Source: Desulfobacteraceae bacterium
Lineage (GTDB): Bacteria > Desulfobacterota > Desulfobacteria > Desulfobacterales > Desulfobacteraceae
Reading direction: 5' to 3'
DNA length: 46,686 bases
Assembly (NCBI GenBank): GCA_024227235.1
Contig: JAAEKY010000769.1
Span: forward strand, 1-46,686
In this document: piece after piece, positions 35,535 to 45,105 of the stretch
Layout: each line of letters begins with the position of its first letter
Numbering within the stretch: position 1 is the stretch's first letter
Position numbers and translations under genes: made by a program
Notes under the pieces: generated by a model
Seen by the model: the letters and a program-made list of their open reading frames with translations, nothing else
Databases searched by the model: none
Told to the model about the DNA's origin: nothing

Positions 35535-36773
35535 TTATATTTTAAATGCAATATTGCCTTTTATCATTATCAATTCAATAGGTGCCAGTCCAGAAAGATA
35601 GCAAAGATCGGCAGGTCTATCAATATCCCAAACAACAAGATCGGCATCTTTACCCATCTCAATACTGCCTTTTGATGGGGCTAAACCAAGGGCTTTTGCT
35701 CCATTGATGGTTGCCCCAAGCAATGCCTCTTCACAGGTCATATCAAAGAGAAGGCAAGCCATATTCATTATCAGGGTCATGGAATGAACCGGGCTTGAAC
35801 CCGGGTTGAGATCTGTCGATACTGCCATAGGAATCTTAAGATTCCTGAATAAATCAATGGGTGGCTTTTGTGTCTGTTTTAAATAGTAAAATGCACCCGG
35901 TAAAAGAACAGCAATTACATTATGTTTTGCCATTTTTTTGGCACTTTTTTGGGATACATATTCAAGATGATCACAGGAAAGCGCGCCTAATTCTGCTGCC
36001 AGTGAAGCACCATTTGAATCAGATAATTGCTCTGCATGCAGCTTTATATTAAAGCCAAGATCTTTTGCTTTTTTAAATATTTTCTTTGTCTGGTTACGAG
36101 TAAAGCCGATTTTTTCGCAAAACACATCAACAGCTGTTGCAATGTTCTGTGCTTTGACTTCTGGCAGCATGATTTCGGTTACAAGATCAATATAGCCATC
36201 AGGATTGTTTGCAAACTCTGGGGGCAGGGTATGAGCCCCTAAAAAGGTGGCCTCAATATGCAAGGCAGAATCCTTGTTTAATTGTTCGATAACTTCAAGC
36301 AGTTTCAGCTCGGTTCCAAGGTCAAGTCCGTATCCGGATTTAATTTCAAGCGTTGTAATGCCTTGTCTTAATAATGTTTCTACTCGTTTTTTACCTTGGA
36401 TGTATACGTCTTCTTTTGATGCCGCCCGGGTTGCCTTTACAGTGGAAAAGATGCCGCCACCTGTATTAGATATCTCTTCATACGACGCACCATTGAGCCT
36501 CATTTCAAATTCATTGGATCTTGATCCAGCCCATACCAGATGGGTATGACTGTCCACAAATCCGGGTAAAACCCATCCATCATGACAGTCGACTATATTA
36601 GTATCTTTTTTAATGTTACCAGCCAAGTCTTTTTCTTTACCCACCCAGGATATTTTATTGTCGGTAACAGCTACAGCACCATTATTAATAACAGATATGG
36701 CATTATCTGTCATTGTGGCAAGATGACAATGCGTAAAGAAAGTATCAATTTTATCGGGCAGTATGGGTCCCAT
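35535..36773 (-). CDS. hutI: imidazolonepropionase
   Basis: 412 residues from ATG 36773. An amidohydrolase-fold enzyme with DSHTHLVWAG (metal ligands), NTGGGIFSTVKATR, EIKSGYGLD, KLHAEQLSDSNG and VSTDLNPGSSP, all standard for HutI. It opens imidazolone-5-propionate to N-formimino-L-glutamate, the third step of histidine breakdown. ATG 36800 would overlap ftcD but lacks a ribosome site, whereas GGAG lies ten bases before 36773. Confidence 0.95.
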   Translation of the reverse strand: MGPILPDKIDTFFTHCHLATMTDNAISVINNGAVAVTDNKISWVGKEKDLAGNIKKDTNIVDCHDGWVLPGFVDSHTHLVWAGSRSNEFEMRLNGASYEEISNTGGGIFSTVKATRAASKEDVYIQGKKRVETLLRQGITTLEIKSGYGLDLGTELKLLEVIEQLNKDSALHIEATFLGAHTLPPEFANNPDGYIDLVTEIMLPEVKAQNIATAVDVFCEKIGFTRNQTKKIFKKAKDLGFNIKLHAEQLSDSNGASLAAELGALSCDHLEYVSQKSAKKMAKHNVIAVLLPGAFYYLKQTQKPPIDLFRNLKIPMAVSTDLNPGSSPVHSMTLIMNMACLLFDMTCEEALLGATINGAKALGLAPSKGSIEMGKDADLVVWDIDRPADLCYLSGLAPIELIMIKGNIAFKI

Positions 36774-36777
36774 ATGT

Positions 36778-37416
36778 TTATGGCTCCATGTTGATGGCAT
36801 GTTCTATGATTTTTCGGATATGATCCCTTTTTGTATCAATATCCTTTTTAAGGGTAAGTACGGCGTGTTTTAATTGGGACGAAAAACCGTCATCTTTAAT
36901 ATCCATCAGGTTAATGCATACGTTATACGCCGCACCTTGAACAGCAGCAGCGATCAGTTCTGCTGCTACACCCGCATCTGTTATGCAGTTTGGATTTCCT
37001 TTTTCAACAACGGTTTCAACCAGTGCCATGGCAGATGCAGCAGTCTCAAGTGTATTGAATGGAACAAGGGTAGCAGCCTTTAAAGCATCTTGTATTGAGC
37101 GTTTTCTAAGATCTTTTTCTATATCGGTTGCCTTGGGCAGCTTGTATGCATTAATCACATGATCATAAGCAATAGAGTCTTCATCAACTTGTTTTAGCAG
37201 CGTTTTTTGAAGTGATTCTGATGCGCCTTTAACGTTAAGCATAAAGGGTTTTGCAGCCGCATATTTTTTCTGGCCTAACGTAAGACCTGCAACCATGTGG
37301 CAAAGGGCTGCGCCTATAGATCCGCAAAGAGCTGCAATACTGCCGCCGCCTGGAGCAGGAGAAGATGCTGCCACTTTATTTGTAAAATTTTTTATATCTA
37401 AATCAATGAGTGTCAT
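36778..37416 (-). CDS. ftcD: formimidoyltetrahydrofolate cyclodeaminase (stand-alone)
   Basis: 212 residues from ATG 37416 (AGGAT upstream). It matches the cyclodeaminase domain only: AASSPAPGGGSIAALCGSIGAALCHMVAGLT, AYKLPKATD and NCITDAGVAAELIAAAVQGAAYNVCINL. It turns 5-formimino-THF into 5,10-methenyl-THF plus ammonia, passing the histidine C2 carbon to folate. The formiminotransferase that makes its substrate is not encoded in the window, and there is no HutG-type hydrolase either. Sits between hutU and hutI. Confidence 0.92.
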   Translation of the reverse strand: MTLIDLDIKNFTNKVAASSPAPGGGSIAALCGSIGAALCHMVAGLTLGQKKYAAAKPFMLNVKGASESLQKTLLKQVDEDSIAYDHVINAYKLPKATDIEKDLRKRSIQDALKAATLVPFNTLETAASAMALVETVVEKGNPNCITDAGVAAELIAAAVQGAAYNVCINLMDIKDDGFSSQLKHAVLTLKKDIDTKRDHIRKIIEHAINMEP

Positions 37417-37427
37417 AATTGATCCTA

Positions 37428-39128
37428 TCACATGTTAATCATGGGAAGTTTAACTCCCTTGGTATTGGCCACATCAATGGCGGTTTCATAGCCCGCATCA
37501 GCATGGCGGATAATACCGGTTCCCGGATCATTCCGAAGAACAGTTGTCACGCGTTTTTCAGCCTCAGGCGTACCATCTGCTACCGTCACCTGACCTGCAT
37601 GAAGCGCATAGCCAATCCCGACACCGCCGCCATCATGAAAGGATACCCAAGTGGCACCGGATGCTACATTTGTCATACAATTTAAGAGTGCCCAGTCAGC
37701 CACAGCATCAGACCCGTCTTTCATGGCTTCTGTTTCCCTGTAAGGGGAGGCAACCGAGCCACAATCCAGGTGGTCTCTTCCAATAACGATAGGGGCTTTG
37801 ACTTTACCATCTCTTACGAGGTCATTGAAAAGTTTTCCTGCTTTTTCTCTTTCCCCATAGCCTAACCAGCAGATTCGTGAAGGAAGTCCCATATGTTCAA
37901 TTTTTTCTCCGGCCATTTTCAGCCAGTTCACCATTTTTGTTTTTTCAGGGAAAAGTTTGAGCAGTTCCTGGTCTGTCACCTTTATATCTTCCGGGTCGCC
38001 TGAAAGAGCGGCCCATCTGAATGGCCCTTCTCCCTGACAAAAAAGTTCTCTGATATACGCAGGGACAAATCCTGGATAATCCATGGCATTATCAACCCCT
38101 CGTTTCATTGCCTGGGCTCTTAAATTATTTCCATAATCAAAGGCAATCGCACCTTTTTCTTTCAGTTTAAGAATAGCTCTTACATGATCTGCCATTGAGT
38201 TCAGGGCCAGATCTTTATATTTTTGAGGATCGGTTTTTCTAAGGGCCAATGCGTCTTCAAAGGACAGTCCTTGGGGAAAATAACCATTGAGCTCATCATG
38301 GGCACTGGTCTGGTCTGTAATAATATCTGGAATAAATCCTTTTTCAATCATTGCGGGCAGGATATCCACAATATTGGCACAAAGCCCTATGGAAAGAGGG
38401 GTGCCCTCTTTTGCCGCTTTTTTGGCTTTTAAGATGGCATCATCAAGGCTTGTGGCTTCAATATCCAGATATCGTTTTTCAAGCCTTTTTTCAATGCGGG
38501 TTTTATCAATTTCAATACAAATGGCCACACCGTTTGCCATGGTAACCGAAAGTGGCTGCGCTCCTCCCATACCACCAAGACCGGCTGTAACCACAATTTT
38601 TCCTGTCAAATCAGCGGTATAATGTTTTTGTCCCAGAGATGCAAAGGTTTCGTATGTTCCTTGAAGAATTCCCTGGGTCCCAATGTATATCCATGAACCC
38701 GCTGTCATTTGGCCGTACATAATCAGGCCCATTTTATCCAGCGTGTGAAAATAGTCCCAATTGGCCCATTGGGGAACAATATTGGCATTGGCAATTAAAA
38801 CTCTTGGCGCACTTTCATGGGTTTTTAATACGCCCACTGGTTTTCCAGATTGAACCAGCATGGTTTCATCATTTTCAAGGTCAAGAAGCGTTGTGACAAT
38901 AGCATCAAAACATTTCCAGTTCCTGGCAGCCTTGCCAAGACCACCATATACAATTAATTCATCTGGATTTTCACCATTATCCGGATCAAGATTGTTGCAC
39001 AACATGCGCAAAGCAGCTTCCTGGTACCACCCTTTGCAGTGTAACTGTGTCCCTCTGGGGGATTTAACAGGGCGGGAAACGCCGCATCCGATCTTAAGAG
39101 TCTTTAAAAGTTTTTCTTTGTTAGTCAC
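37428..39128 (-). CDS. hutU: urocanate hydratase
   Basis: 566 residues, full family length. Conserved blocks: [92 protein letters not shown] (NAD binding) and [18 protein letters not shown]. It hydrates urocanate to imidazolonepropionate using tightly bound NAD+ as electrophile. First gene of the minus-strand hut unit; transcription would start in the hutU-hutC gap. Confidence 0.97.
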   Translation of the reverse strand: MTNKEKLLKTLKIGCGVSRPVKSPRGTQLHCKGWYQEAALRMLCNNLDPDNGENPDELIVYGGLGKAARNWKCFDAIVTTLLDLENDETMLVQSGKPVGVLKTHESAPRVLIANANIVPQWANWDYFHTLDKMGLIMYGQMTAGSWIYIGTQGILQGTYETFASLGQKHYTADLTGKIVVTAGLGGMGGAQPLSVTMANGVAICIEIDKTRIEKRLEKRYLDIEATSLDDAILKAKKAAKEGTPLSIGLCANIVDILPAMIEKGFIPDIITDQTSAHDELNGYFPQGLSFEDALALRKTDPQKYKDLALNSMADHVRAILKLKEKGAIAFDYGNNLRAQAMKRGVDNAMDYPGFVPAYIRELFCQGEGPFRWAALSGDPEDIKVTDQELLKLFPEKTKMVNWLKMAGEKIEHMGLPSRICWLGYGEREKAGKLFNDLVRDGKVKAPIVIGRDHLDCGSVASPYRETEAMKDGSDAVADWALLNCMTNVASGATWVSFHDGGGVGIGYALHAGQVTVADGTPEAEKRVTTVLRNDPGTGIIRHADAGYETAIDVANTKGVKLPMINM

Positions 39129-39156
39129 TATTTTTCTCCCTGTTTATATTCATAGG

Positions 39157-39220
39157 GTGTTGACAAATGTTTTTGGATTCGATAGTACTTGTCTATACAA
39201 GTATAGATATGAAGTCAAGT
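39157..39220. promoter_or_regulatory. divergent hut promoter region with palindromic operator
   Basis: ACTTGTCTATACAAGT at 39187-39202 has perfect 6-bp arms around CTAT, the form of GntR/HutC-type operators. On the minus strand TTGACT (39218-39213) with a 17-base spacer leads to TAGACA (39195-39190), inside the palindrome, so bound repressor would block hutU transcription. On the plus strand TTGACA at 39160-39165 with a weak -10 ends at the palindrome edge. HutC, encoded beside it, is the obvious ligand. Confidence 0.65.
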
Positions 39221-39248
39221 TATTTTTAATTTCAACACCAGGACTAAG

Positions 39249-39986
39249 ATGCGGACTGGAAAATTTATGGCCAGATCAGAACAACCATTTGCCTTATATC
39301 AAAAAATAAAAAAAAGTGTTGTCAAAGATATTGATTCGGGAAAGCTAATCCCAGACGACAGAGTGCCTTCTGAAACTCAACTTGCAAGAGCGTTTAATGC
39401 ATCCAGAATGACGGCAAACCGCGCACTTAAAGAATTAACAGAAGAAGGTCGGATTGTAAGGGTACAAGGTGTCGGGACATTTGTAGCAAGACCCAAACCA
39501 GAAGCAGCATTACTTGAAATAAAAAGTATAGCCAAAGAAATCACGGATTGGGGAGGCGTACATTCTTCACAAATTATAGTATTAAAACAAGAAAATATAG
39601 GTGCTCAAATCGCCTCCAAAATGGATCTTAAGGTTGATGATGATATTTTTCATTCGATTATCGTCCACAAGGATAGAGGTATTCCGGTTCAATATTCTGA
39701 ACGATTTATTAATCCCAGGGTAGCGCCTGATTATTTAAACCAGGATTTTAAAAAGATTACCCCCAGTGATTATCTTTTAGAAATAGCCCAGGTCCAACAA
39801 GCAGAACATATCATCGAGGCTGTAAATTGTAAGAAAAATATACAGAAGCATTTGAATATAAAGCCGGATGAACCTTGTATATCACTGACAAGACGCACCT
39901 GGTCATATGATATGGTTGCAACCTATAGTATCATCATCTCTCCTGGATCAAGATATAAACTGGTTGGGAAATTTATAAGAGGATAA
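39249..39986 (+). CDS. hutC: histidine utilisation repressor, GntR/HutC family
   Basis: 245 residues. N-terminal GntR winged helix (about 12-78, PSETQLARAFNASRMTANRALKELTEEGRIVRVQGVGTFVA) and a C-terminal UTRA ligand domain (about 95-240) with YSERFINPRVAPDYLNQDF. HutC proteins release DNA on binding urocanate. A palindrome lies 47 bases upstream. ATG 39249 has AGGA before it; a second ATG at 39267 is less well served. Confidence 0.92.
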   Translation: MRTGKFMARSEQPFALYQKIKKSVVKDIDSGKLIPDDRVPSETQLARAFNASRMTANRALKELTEEGRIVRVQGVGTFVARPKPEAALLEIKSIAKEITDWGGVHSSQIIVLKQENIGAQIASKMDLKVDDDIFHSIIVHKDRGIPVQYSERFINPRVAPDYLNQDFKKITPSDYLLEIAQVQQAEHIIEAVNCKKNIQKHLNIKPDEPCISLTRRTWSYDMVATYSIIISPGSRYKLVGKFIRG

Positions 39987-39991
39987 ATAAA

Positions 39992-41524
39992 ATGAACCAA
40001 GAAATTATTTTAAATGGGAGTGATTTTCTGCTTGAGGATCTGGTCCAAATCGCAAGAAGTAATGTTGGTATAAAAATATCTTCCAAGTCAGAAGCCAGAA
40101 TTAATAAAGCAAGAAAACTCATTGAAAAATGGGTAAAAGAGGGTGAAAGGATTTATGGTGTCACCACAGGGTTCGGTGCTTTATCAGACATGACAATTTC
40201 CTATGAAGATACCCAAAAACTTCAAAAGAAAATTTTGCTCAGCCATGCGGCAGGACTAGGCAGCCATATGGAAGATGATGTGGTCAGAGGCATGATAGCG
40301 TTGAGAGTAAATGATTTTTGCCGGGGCAATTCAGGTTTGCGACAAGAAACAATAGAAAAACTTGCTCAAATTTTAAATTCAGGCATTATCCCGTTAGTTC
40401 CTGAAAAAGGATCTGTGGGCGCAAGCGGTGATCTTGTCCCTATGGCTCATCTTGCGCTTGTTTTAATCGGGGAAGGTGAAGCCTTTATTGACGGTATCAG
40501 GATGTCTGGTGCCAGGGCGCTGAGAAAAAAATCCATTAAACCCCTGGTGCTTGAAGCAGGAGAGGGGCTGGCACTGATTAATGGGACGCAGTTTATGATT
40601 TCTCTAGGATGTCTGGCCCTTCATGATGCCTTAAACCTTTGCAAACATGCCGACATCGCTGCCAGTATGAGTCTAGAAACTTTAATGGGCACAAGAGCAG
40701 CTTTTGATCCCAGAATCCATAATGCAAGGCCCCACACAGGTCAGATTAAAGCGGCCAACAACATGCTCAGGATCACTGAAAATTCTGAAATTATTTCCTC
40801 TCATGGAGATTGTTCAGCTGTCCAGGATGCCTACACCTTAAGGTGCTCACCCCAGGTTCATGGTGCATCCTGGGATGCCTTTGCCTATGTGGATAATGTC
40901 ATCAGGGTGGAAATGAACTCATCTACTGAGAATCCACTTATTTTTCCGGAATCAGAAGAATTTCTTTCCGGGGGTAATTTCCATGGTCAGCCATTGGCCC
41001 TTGCCTGTGATTTTTTAGGGATTGCCATTGCAGAACTTGCCAATATTTCTGAACGCAGAATAGAAAGACTTGTAAATCCACAACTTTCAGGCCTGCCTGC
41101 ATTTCTGGTAGAAGATGGTGGTTTAAATTCCGGGTTTATGATTGCCCAGTATGCTGCAGCTTCACTGGTATCTGAAAACAAGGTCCTTGCCCATCCAGCT
41201 TCTGTTGATTCCATACCGACCTCTGCAAACAAAGAAGACCATGTCTCCATGGGGGCCATTGCTGCCAGAAAATGCAGAGATATTGTAGCCAATACAGAAG
41301 ATGTCATTGCCATTGAATTGTTGTGCGCAGCCCAGGGAATTGATCTTTTTACGAATGTCAAAGCAGGAGAGGGCACCCTTGCTGCCTATGAAGTGATCAG
41401 AAGCAAGGTCGGGTATATGAAAGAAGACCGTATTCTTTCAAATGATATTGCCAAAGTAAAACAATTGCTTGAAAACGGCAGTATTGTCGATGCTGTGGAA
41501 AGTAAAGTAGGAAAGTTGTATTAG
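39992..41524 (+). CDS. hutH: histidine ammonia-lyase
   Basis: 510 residues, full length. The Ala144-Ser145-Gly146 triad in GSVGASGDLVPMAHL cyclises to the MIO electrophile; catalytic Y55 is in IYGVTTGFGALSD. SMSLETLMGTRAAFDPRIHNARPHTGQ and NSSTENPLIF are conserved. It removes ammonia from L-histidine to give urocanate, the inducer of the pathway. It starts five bases after hutC, so hutC and hutH form an autoregulated pair. Confidence 0.97.
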   Translation: MNQEIILNGSDFLLEDLVQIARSNVGIKISSKSEARINKARKLIEKWVKEGERIYGVTTGFGALSDMTISYEDTQKLQKKILLSHAAGLGSHMEDDVVRGMIALRVNDFCRGNSGLRQETIEKLAQILNSGIIPLVPEKGSVGASGDLVPMAHLALVLIGEGEAFIDGIRMSGARALRKKSIKPLVLEAGEGLALINGTQFMISLGCLALHDALNLCKHADIAASMSLETLMGTRAAFDPRIHNARPHTGQIKAANNMLRITENSEIISSHGDCSAVQDAYTLRCSPQVHGASWDAFAYVDNVIRVEMNSSTENPLIFPESEEFLSGGNFHGQPLALACDFLGIAIAELANISERRIERLVNPQLSGLPAFLVEDGGLNSGFMIAQYAAASLVSENKVLAHPASVDSIPTSANKEDHVSMGAIAARKCRDIVANTEDVIAIELLCAAQGIDLFTNVKAGEGTLAAYEVIRSKVGYMKEDRILSNDIAKVKQLLENGSIVDAVESKVGKLY

Positions 41525-41547
41525 AGGTTTGAGCCTTTGCCAAAAAT
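41524..41547 (+). repeat. 24-nt direct repeat, left copy
   Basis: Begins GAGGTTTGAGCC and ends TTTGCCAAAAAT, immediately after the hutH stop. The right copy at 46010-46033 is identical except for one base (position 8, G versus T) and has the same orientation. The two copies bracket the CHAT and PEP-CTERM genes, about 4.5 kb. Confidence 0.7.
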
Positions 41548-41578
41548 ATATTTTATATAGAAACCCCAAAAAGCTGAG

Positions 41579-44500
41579 GTGAACATGCAGTATAGCAGTT
41601 TGAGCAGCTCCAGTTTATGCCAAATTAGATATGGCTTCATCTTATTATTAGTATTTATAAGCTGCTTCCTTGTCTTGTTGTCGGGTTGCAAAACTACAAA
41701 TATGTCAGTCAAGGAGGCCAAGGATGTTGCTGTCGAGTTCAGTGGAACATACAAAACTGTGCCTCCGAGGGGTCTGGGGGTGATGATTGAAAACAATGTT
41801 GAGTACTATAAAGACCCGCCGAATACACCCATTGAATTTAGGGTACCGAGAAAGCAATACACAGATGAGGAACTCAATAACGTGTATAAAGGCGTTAAGG
41901 AAACTCCGCTTTGGGCGGAGCCAAGATTCTATGCCACCTGGGCTTATGATGAGTTTTTGCTGGGCAACCTTAGCCTTTCACTCCGGTTAGTTGATCTAGG
42001 GATCATTAAATCAATGTATCTTGTCAATAATTTAGAAGGGTTCGCATATAAAGCTTTGATCCTGGCAGAGGCAGGTGACTACAATGGAGCTGAGTTAGCA
42101 CTTTCTTCAGCAAAAGGTTTTTATCAAAAGTATAAAAATAACAGAGGGGATCGCGGCGCTAAAGGCAGACAACTACTAGCTGAGGTATATATTACCCACT
42201 CCAAAGCTGCAATTTATTTTGCCCGCGGTGATTTGACTGCAGCTGAGCAAGAATATCGGCAGCTTATATCGGACATTGATATATTTCGGCGCAGTGGAAG
42301 TTTGGTTGCTGAGCCGACAACTCACCAACCAGAAGCCATGGTAAATCTTGCCCGGGTCCTTCTGGCCCAAGGACGTGCAAAGGAGGCAGAAATCTATGTG
42401 CGTGAAGCCATTCAGTCAGGACATGCCAATATCATGCCAGTTGCTTTTATTACCTTGAGCAAAATTTTTTTTGCACAGAGACGCTTTGAAGATGCTAAGG
42501 TCTGCGCCCGAACGGCTTTACACATAACGATGTCACTTCGAGCGCCCATAGATGCATTTATTCGGGCCAATATCCGTGCAGATTATGCGCGCGCACTGTT
42601 AGCCCTGGGGCAATACAAGGAAGCTTTGCAGCAGTTTAACCTTATAAAACAGGAGTTAAAGACCGATCCAGAGACTTTTAACCGTCGATTTAAGGGGAGT
42701 GGGGAGTGGGGCTTGGCCCTGTTGATGAACGGTGATGCTCCGGCGGCCATAGAAAAATTGGAGTTTGCTGCCTGGCAAAGTGAAAAAATTTTGGGTACGA
42801 ATACCTATGCCCTATCTGAGTTGCGTGCTTTGCACGCCATGGCGTTAACCCAGTATGGGCAACCAGATGCAGCATTGAAAGCTTTTGAGCAGCATGTCCC
42901 CGAGCTGTTTAAAAAAAGGAAGAGTACAGAGGTGGGTATTCACTCTAAAAATGCCCGGTTCTTTAAGTTTAAATTGATTTTGGAAGCCTACATTGCGCTC
43001 CTAGCCGAAAGCGGTAAGCCCGGAGACGCAGAAAAAAGCTTTCAATATGCAAGCGCTTTGCAGAACAAGCAGATCGGCCGAGCAGTGGCCCTGAGTTCGG
43101 CCCGGACCGCGGTGAAAGACCCTGCTCTTGCCGACCTTATCCGTCTGCAACAGGATTTGGAAAAGAAACTTTCCGCCTTTAAAAATCGTTTAGCCAACGC
43201 CCTTTATGCGCCTCCTGAGTTGATCAATACCGAGGTTATTGCAGAGTTGCGAAACCAGATAGAAACACTCAACCGTGCCACAGAATCCCTTGAAAAAGAA
43301 ATCAAAATGCTTTTTCCCAACTATGCGAATATCATCAACCCTGACAATATTGATGTGGCTAAAGTCCGCAATGCATTGGATGATACAGAGGCCCTGATCT
43401 CCATATTCACCGGCAAAAAGTATACATTCATCTGGGCCATCTCGAAGACCGGGCCGGTTCGTTTGGGCAAGATTCGGGTCGGAAAAAATGAAATGACTGG
43501 AATTGTCAATAGATTAAGAAAGGCCCTTGATCCTGGTGAAGCATTTGGAATTCTGGAATTATCATCCTTTGATTTAGGGTTGGCTTACAATCTTTATGAG
43601 CAAATTTTAAAGCCAGTTGAACTCGGTTGGAAACAGGCTAAAAATTTGTTGGTGGTCACCCAGGGACCCATGGGACAAATTCCACTTTCCATCCTTCCGA
43701 CCACTTCAGATTTCCAGACCGTAAGTGCACCCGGCAAGCCGGTATTTTCAAACTACCGAGAGGTAAAGTGGCTGATTAAAACCCACTCAGTTACAGTCTT
43801 ACCGTCGGTTTCTGCCCTGGTCAACCTGCGATCTATTGTTCCTGTAGAAACAGAGCGGGTGGCTTATGCTGGTTTTGGCGACCCCTATTTCAACCAGGAA
43901 CAGCTGGCCGAGGCAAAAAATGAAGCCAAAAAGGTGGATGCGCGAGTTGCCATGCGCAATGCCCCCATCCTGATGCGCGGCATCCGTGTTACACAGGACG
44001 GTGCACTTGATAAAAAGAAAATAGCCTCCATCGATATTGCTAAGCTCAATCGGCTGCCAGATACCCGTGAGGAGGTTATCAACATTGCCACTACCTTGAA
44101 AGCGGATACTGAAAAAGATGTTTTCATTGGAAAGCAAGCCAGTGAACAGACCATTAAATCCCTGGATCTGAGCAATCGACGGGTAGTGGTCTTTGCCACT
44201 CATGGCCTGGTACCTGGAGACCTGAACGGCCTTGATCAGCCTGCTCTGGCTTTCAGTGCCCCGGATGTAACCGGTAATGTTGATGAGGACGGCCTGTTGA
44301 CAATGGGCGAGATTATGGGGCTGCGCCTAAATGCCGACTGGGTGGTTCTATCGGCCTGTAATTCCGGGGCGGCCGAAGGCGAGGGCGCCGAAGCGATGTC
44401 GGGACTCGGGCAAGCCTTTTTTTATGCAGGTGCCCGCTCCCTCCTGGTGACCAGTTGGCCGGTGGAAACGATCAGCGCAAAAATTCTAACCACTGATCTG

Positions 44501-44656
44501 TTCAAACGGCAGCTTGACAATCCGGGTATCAATCGTGCGGAAGCATTACGGTTAACTATGAATGCGATGATCTTGATGACCCATAAACAGGGGTTTTCTT
44601 ATGCCCATCCAATTTTTTGGGCGCCCTATGGCATTGTGGGTGATAGTCGTCGCTAA
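41579..44656 (+). CDS. TPR-CHAT domain lipoprotein (caspase-like peptidase)
   Basis: 1025 residues from GTG 41579 (or 1023 from ATG 41585). A signal peptide ends in the lipobox LLSGC (C36), so it should be lipid-anchored outside the cytoplasmic membrane. About 100-470 are tetratricopeptide-like helical repeats; 515-590 is coiled coil; 640-1020 is a CHAT domain of the caspase/separase clan. The catalytic pair is intact: H875 in VFATHGL and C927 in VLSACNSG. The C-terminal 44341-44460 is 64% GC by my count, far above the surroundings. It may process or sense exported proteins; a PEP-CTERM-type protein lies next to it. Confidence 0.88.
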   Translation: MNMQYSSLSSSSLCQIRYGFILLLVFISCFLVLLSGCKTTNMSVKEAKDVAVEFSGTYKTVPPRGLGVMIENNVEYYKDPPNTPIEFRVPRKQYTDEELNNVYKGVKETPLWAEPRFYATWAYDEFLLGNLSLSLRLVDLGIIKSMYLVNNLEGFAYKALILAEAGDYNGAELALSSAKGFYQKYKNNRGDRGAKGRQLLAEVYITHSKAAIYFARGDLTAAEQEYRQLISDIDIFRRSGSLVAEPTTHQPEAMVNLARVLLAQGRAKEAEIYVREAIQSGHANIMPVAFITLSKIFFAQRRFEDAKVCARTALHITMSLRAPIDAFIRANIRADYARALLALGQYKEALQQFNLIKQELKTDPETFNRRFKGSGEWGLALLMNGDAPAAIEKLEFAAWQSEKILGTNTYALSELRALHAMALTQYGQPDAALKAFEQHVPELFKKRKSTEVGIHSKNARFFKFKLILEAYIALLAESGKPGDAEKSFQYASALQNKQIGRAVALSSARTAVKDPALADLIRLQQDLEKKLSAFKNRLANALYAPPELINTEVIAELRNQIETLNRATESLEKEIKMLFPNYANIINPDNIDVAKVRNALDDTEALISIFTGKKYTFIWAISKTGPVRLGKIRVGKNEMTGIVNRLRKALDPGEAFGILELSSFDLGLAYNLYEQILKPVELGWKQAKNLLVVTQGPMGQIPLSILPTTSDFQTVSAPGKPVFSNYREVKWLIKTHSVTVLPSVSALVNLRSIVPVETERVAYAGFGDPYFNQEQLAEAKNEAKKVDARVAMRNAPILMRGIRVTQDGALDKKKIASIDIAKLNRLPDTREEVINIATTLKADTEKDVFIGKQASEQTIKSLDLSNRRVVVFATHGLVPGDLNGLDQPALAFSAPDVTGNVDEDGLLTMGEIMGLRLNADWVVLSACNSGAAEGEGAEAMSGLGQAFFYAGARSLLVTSWPVETISAKILTTDLFKRQLDNPGINRAEALRLTMNAMILMTHKQGFSYAHPIFWAPYGIVGDSRR

Positions 44657-45105
44657 TTTCAGTTTGAAGTCATTTATTATGCCTATTCCCCTTAGTGAAG
44701 AAAACGTTTGTATTTGATGATATCATCACCAAGGCTGTGTCTGATTTTTTACTCTTTTTTATAAAAAATATTACCCTTTTTGTGTAATAAATATACTAGT
44801 CTGATTTGTGTAGAAATCGGGAAAATATTTGAAAACAATTGTTGGCCTGTGTCCCTGAATAATTTGAATAACGGTATGAATTTTGCATTCTTATCCTGAG
44901 ATTGTGATATCATAAAATTATGAATTCACTGTTGAGCACGGGCTCAAAACGGATTAAAGGAACCGGGAAGGTAGTACATACTGGCAGGAGCCAATGAACG
45001 TTTATAAGTGTTGAGGCTAAATGACAAGCACAACGATATATTTGCTCTAAACTATGGCATTATCCAGTATTACTTTGTTTTACAAAATACAAGGAAATTT
45101 AAAAA
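44657..45105. other. 450-base intergenic leader region
   Basis: No gene seen. It contains a perfect 14-base palindrome TGATGATATCATCA at 44715-44728 and a hairpin TTGAGC-ACGG-GCTCAA at 44932-44947, followed by a purine-rich, conserved-looking stretch to about 45010 with AGTACATACT and GGC-AGGA-GCC. It could hold a 5' untranslated regulatory element for the PEP-CTERM gene; it fits no riboswitch consensus I know. Confidence 0.4.

Noticed and set aside
44930..45010. Cyclic di-GMP (GEMM) or cobalamin riboswitch
   Set aside because: The GACGCAAAGC core of GEMM-I and the B12-box sequence are absent.
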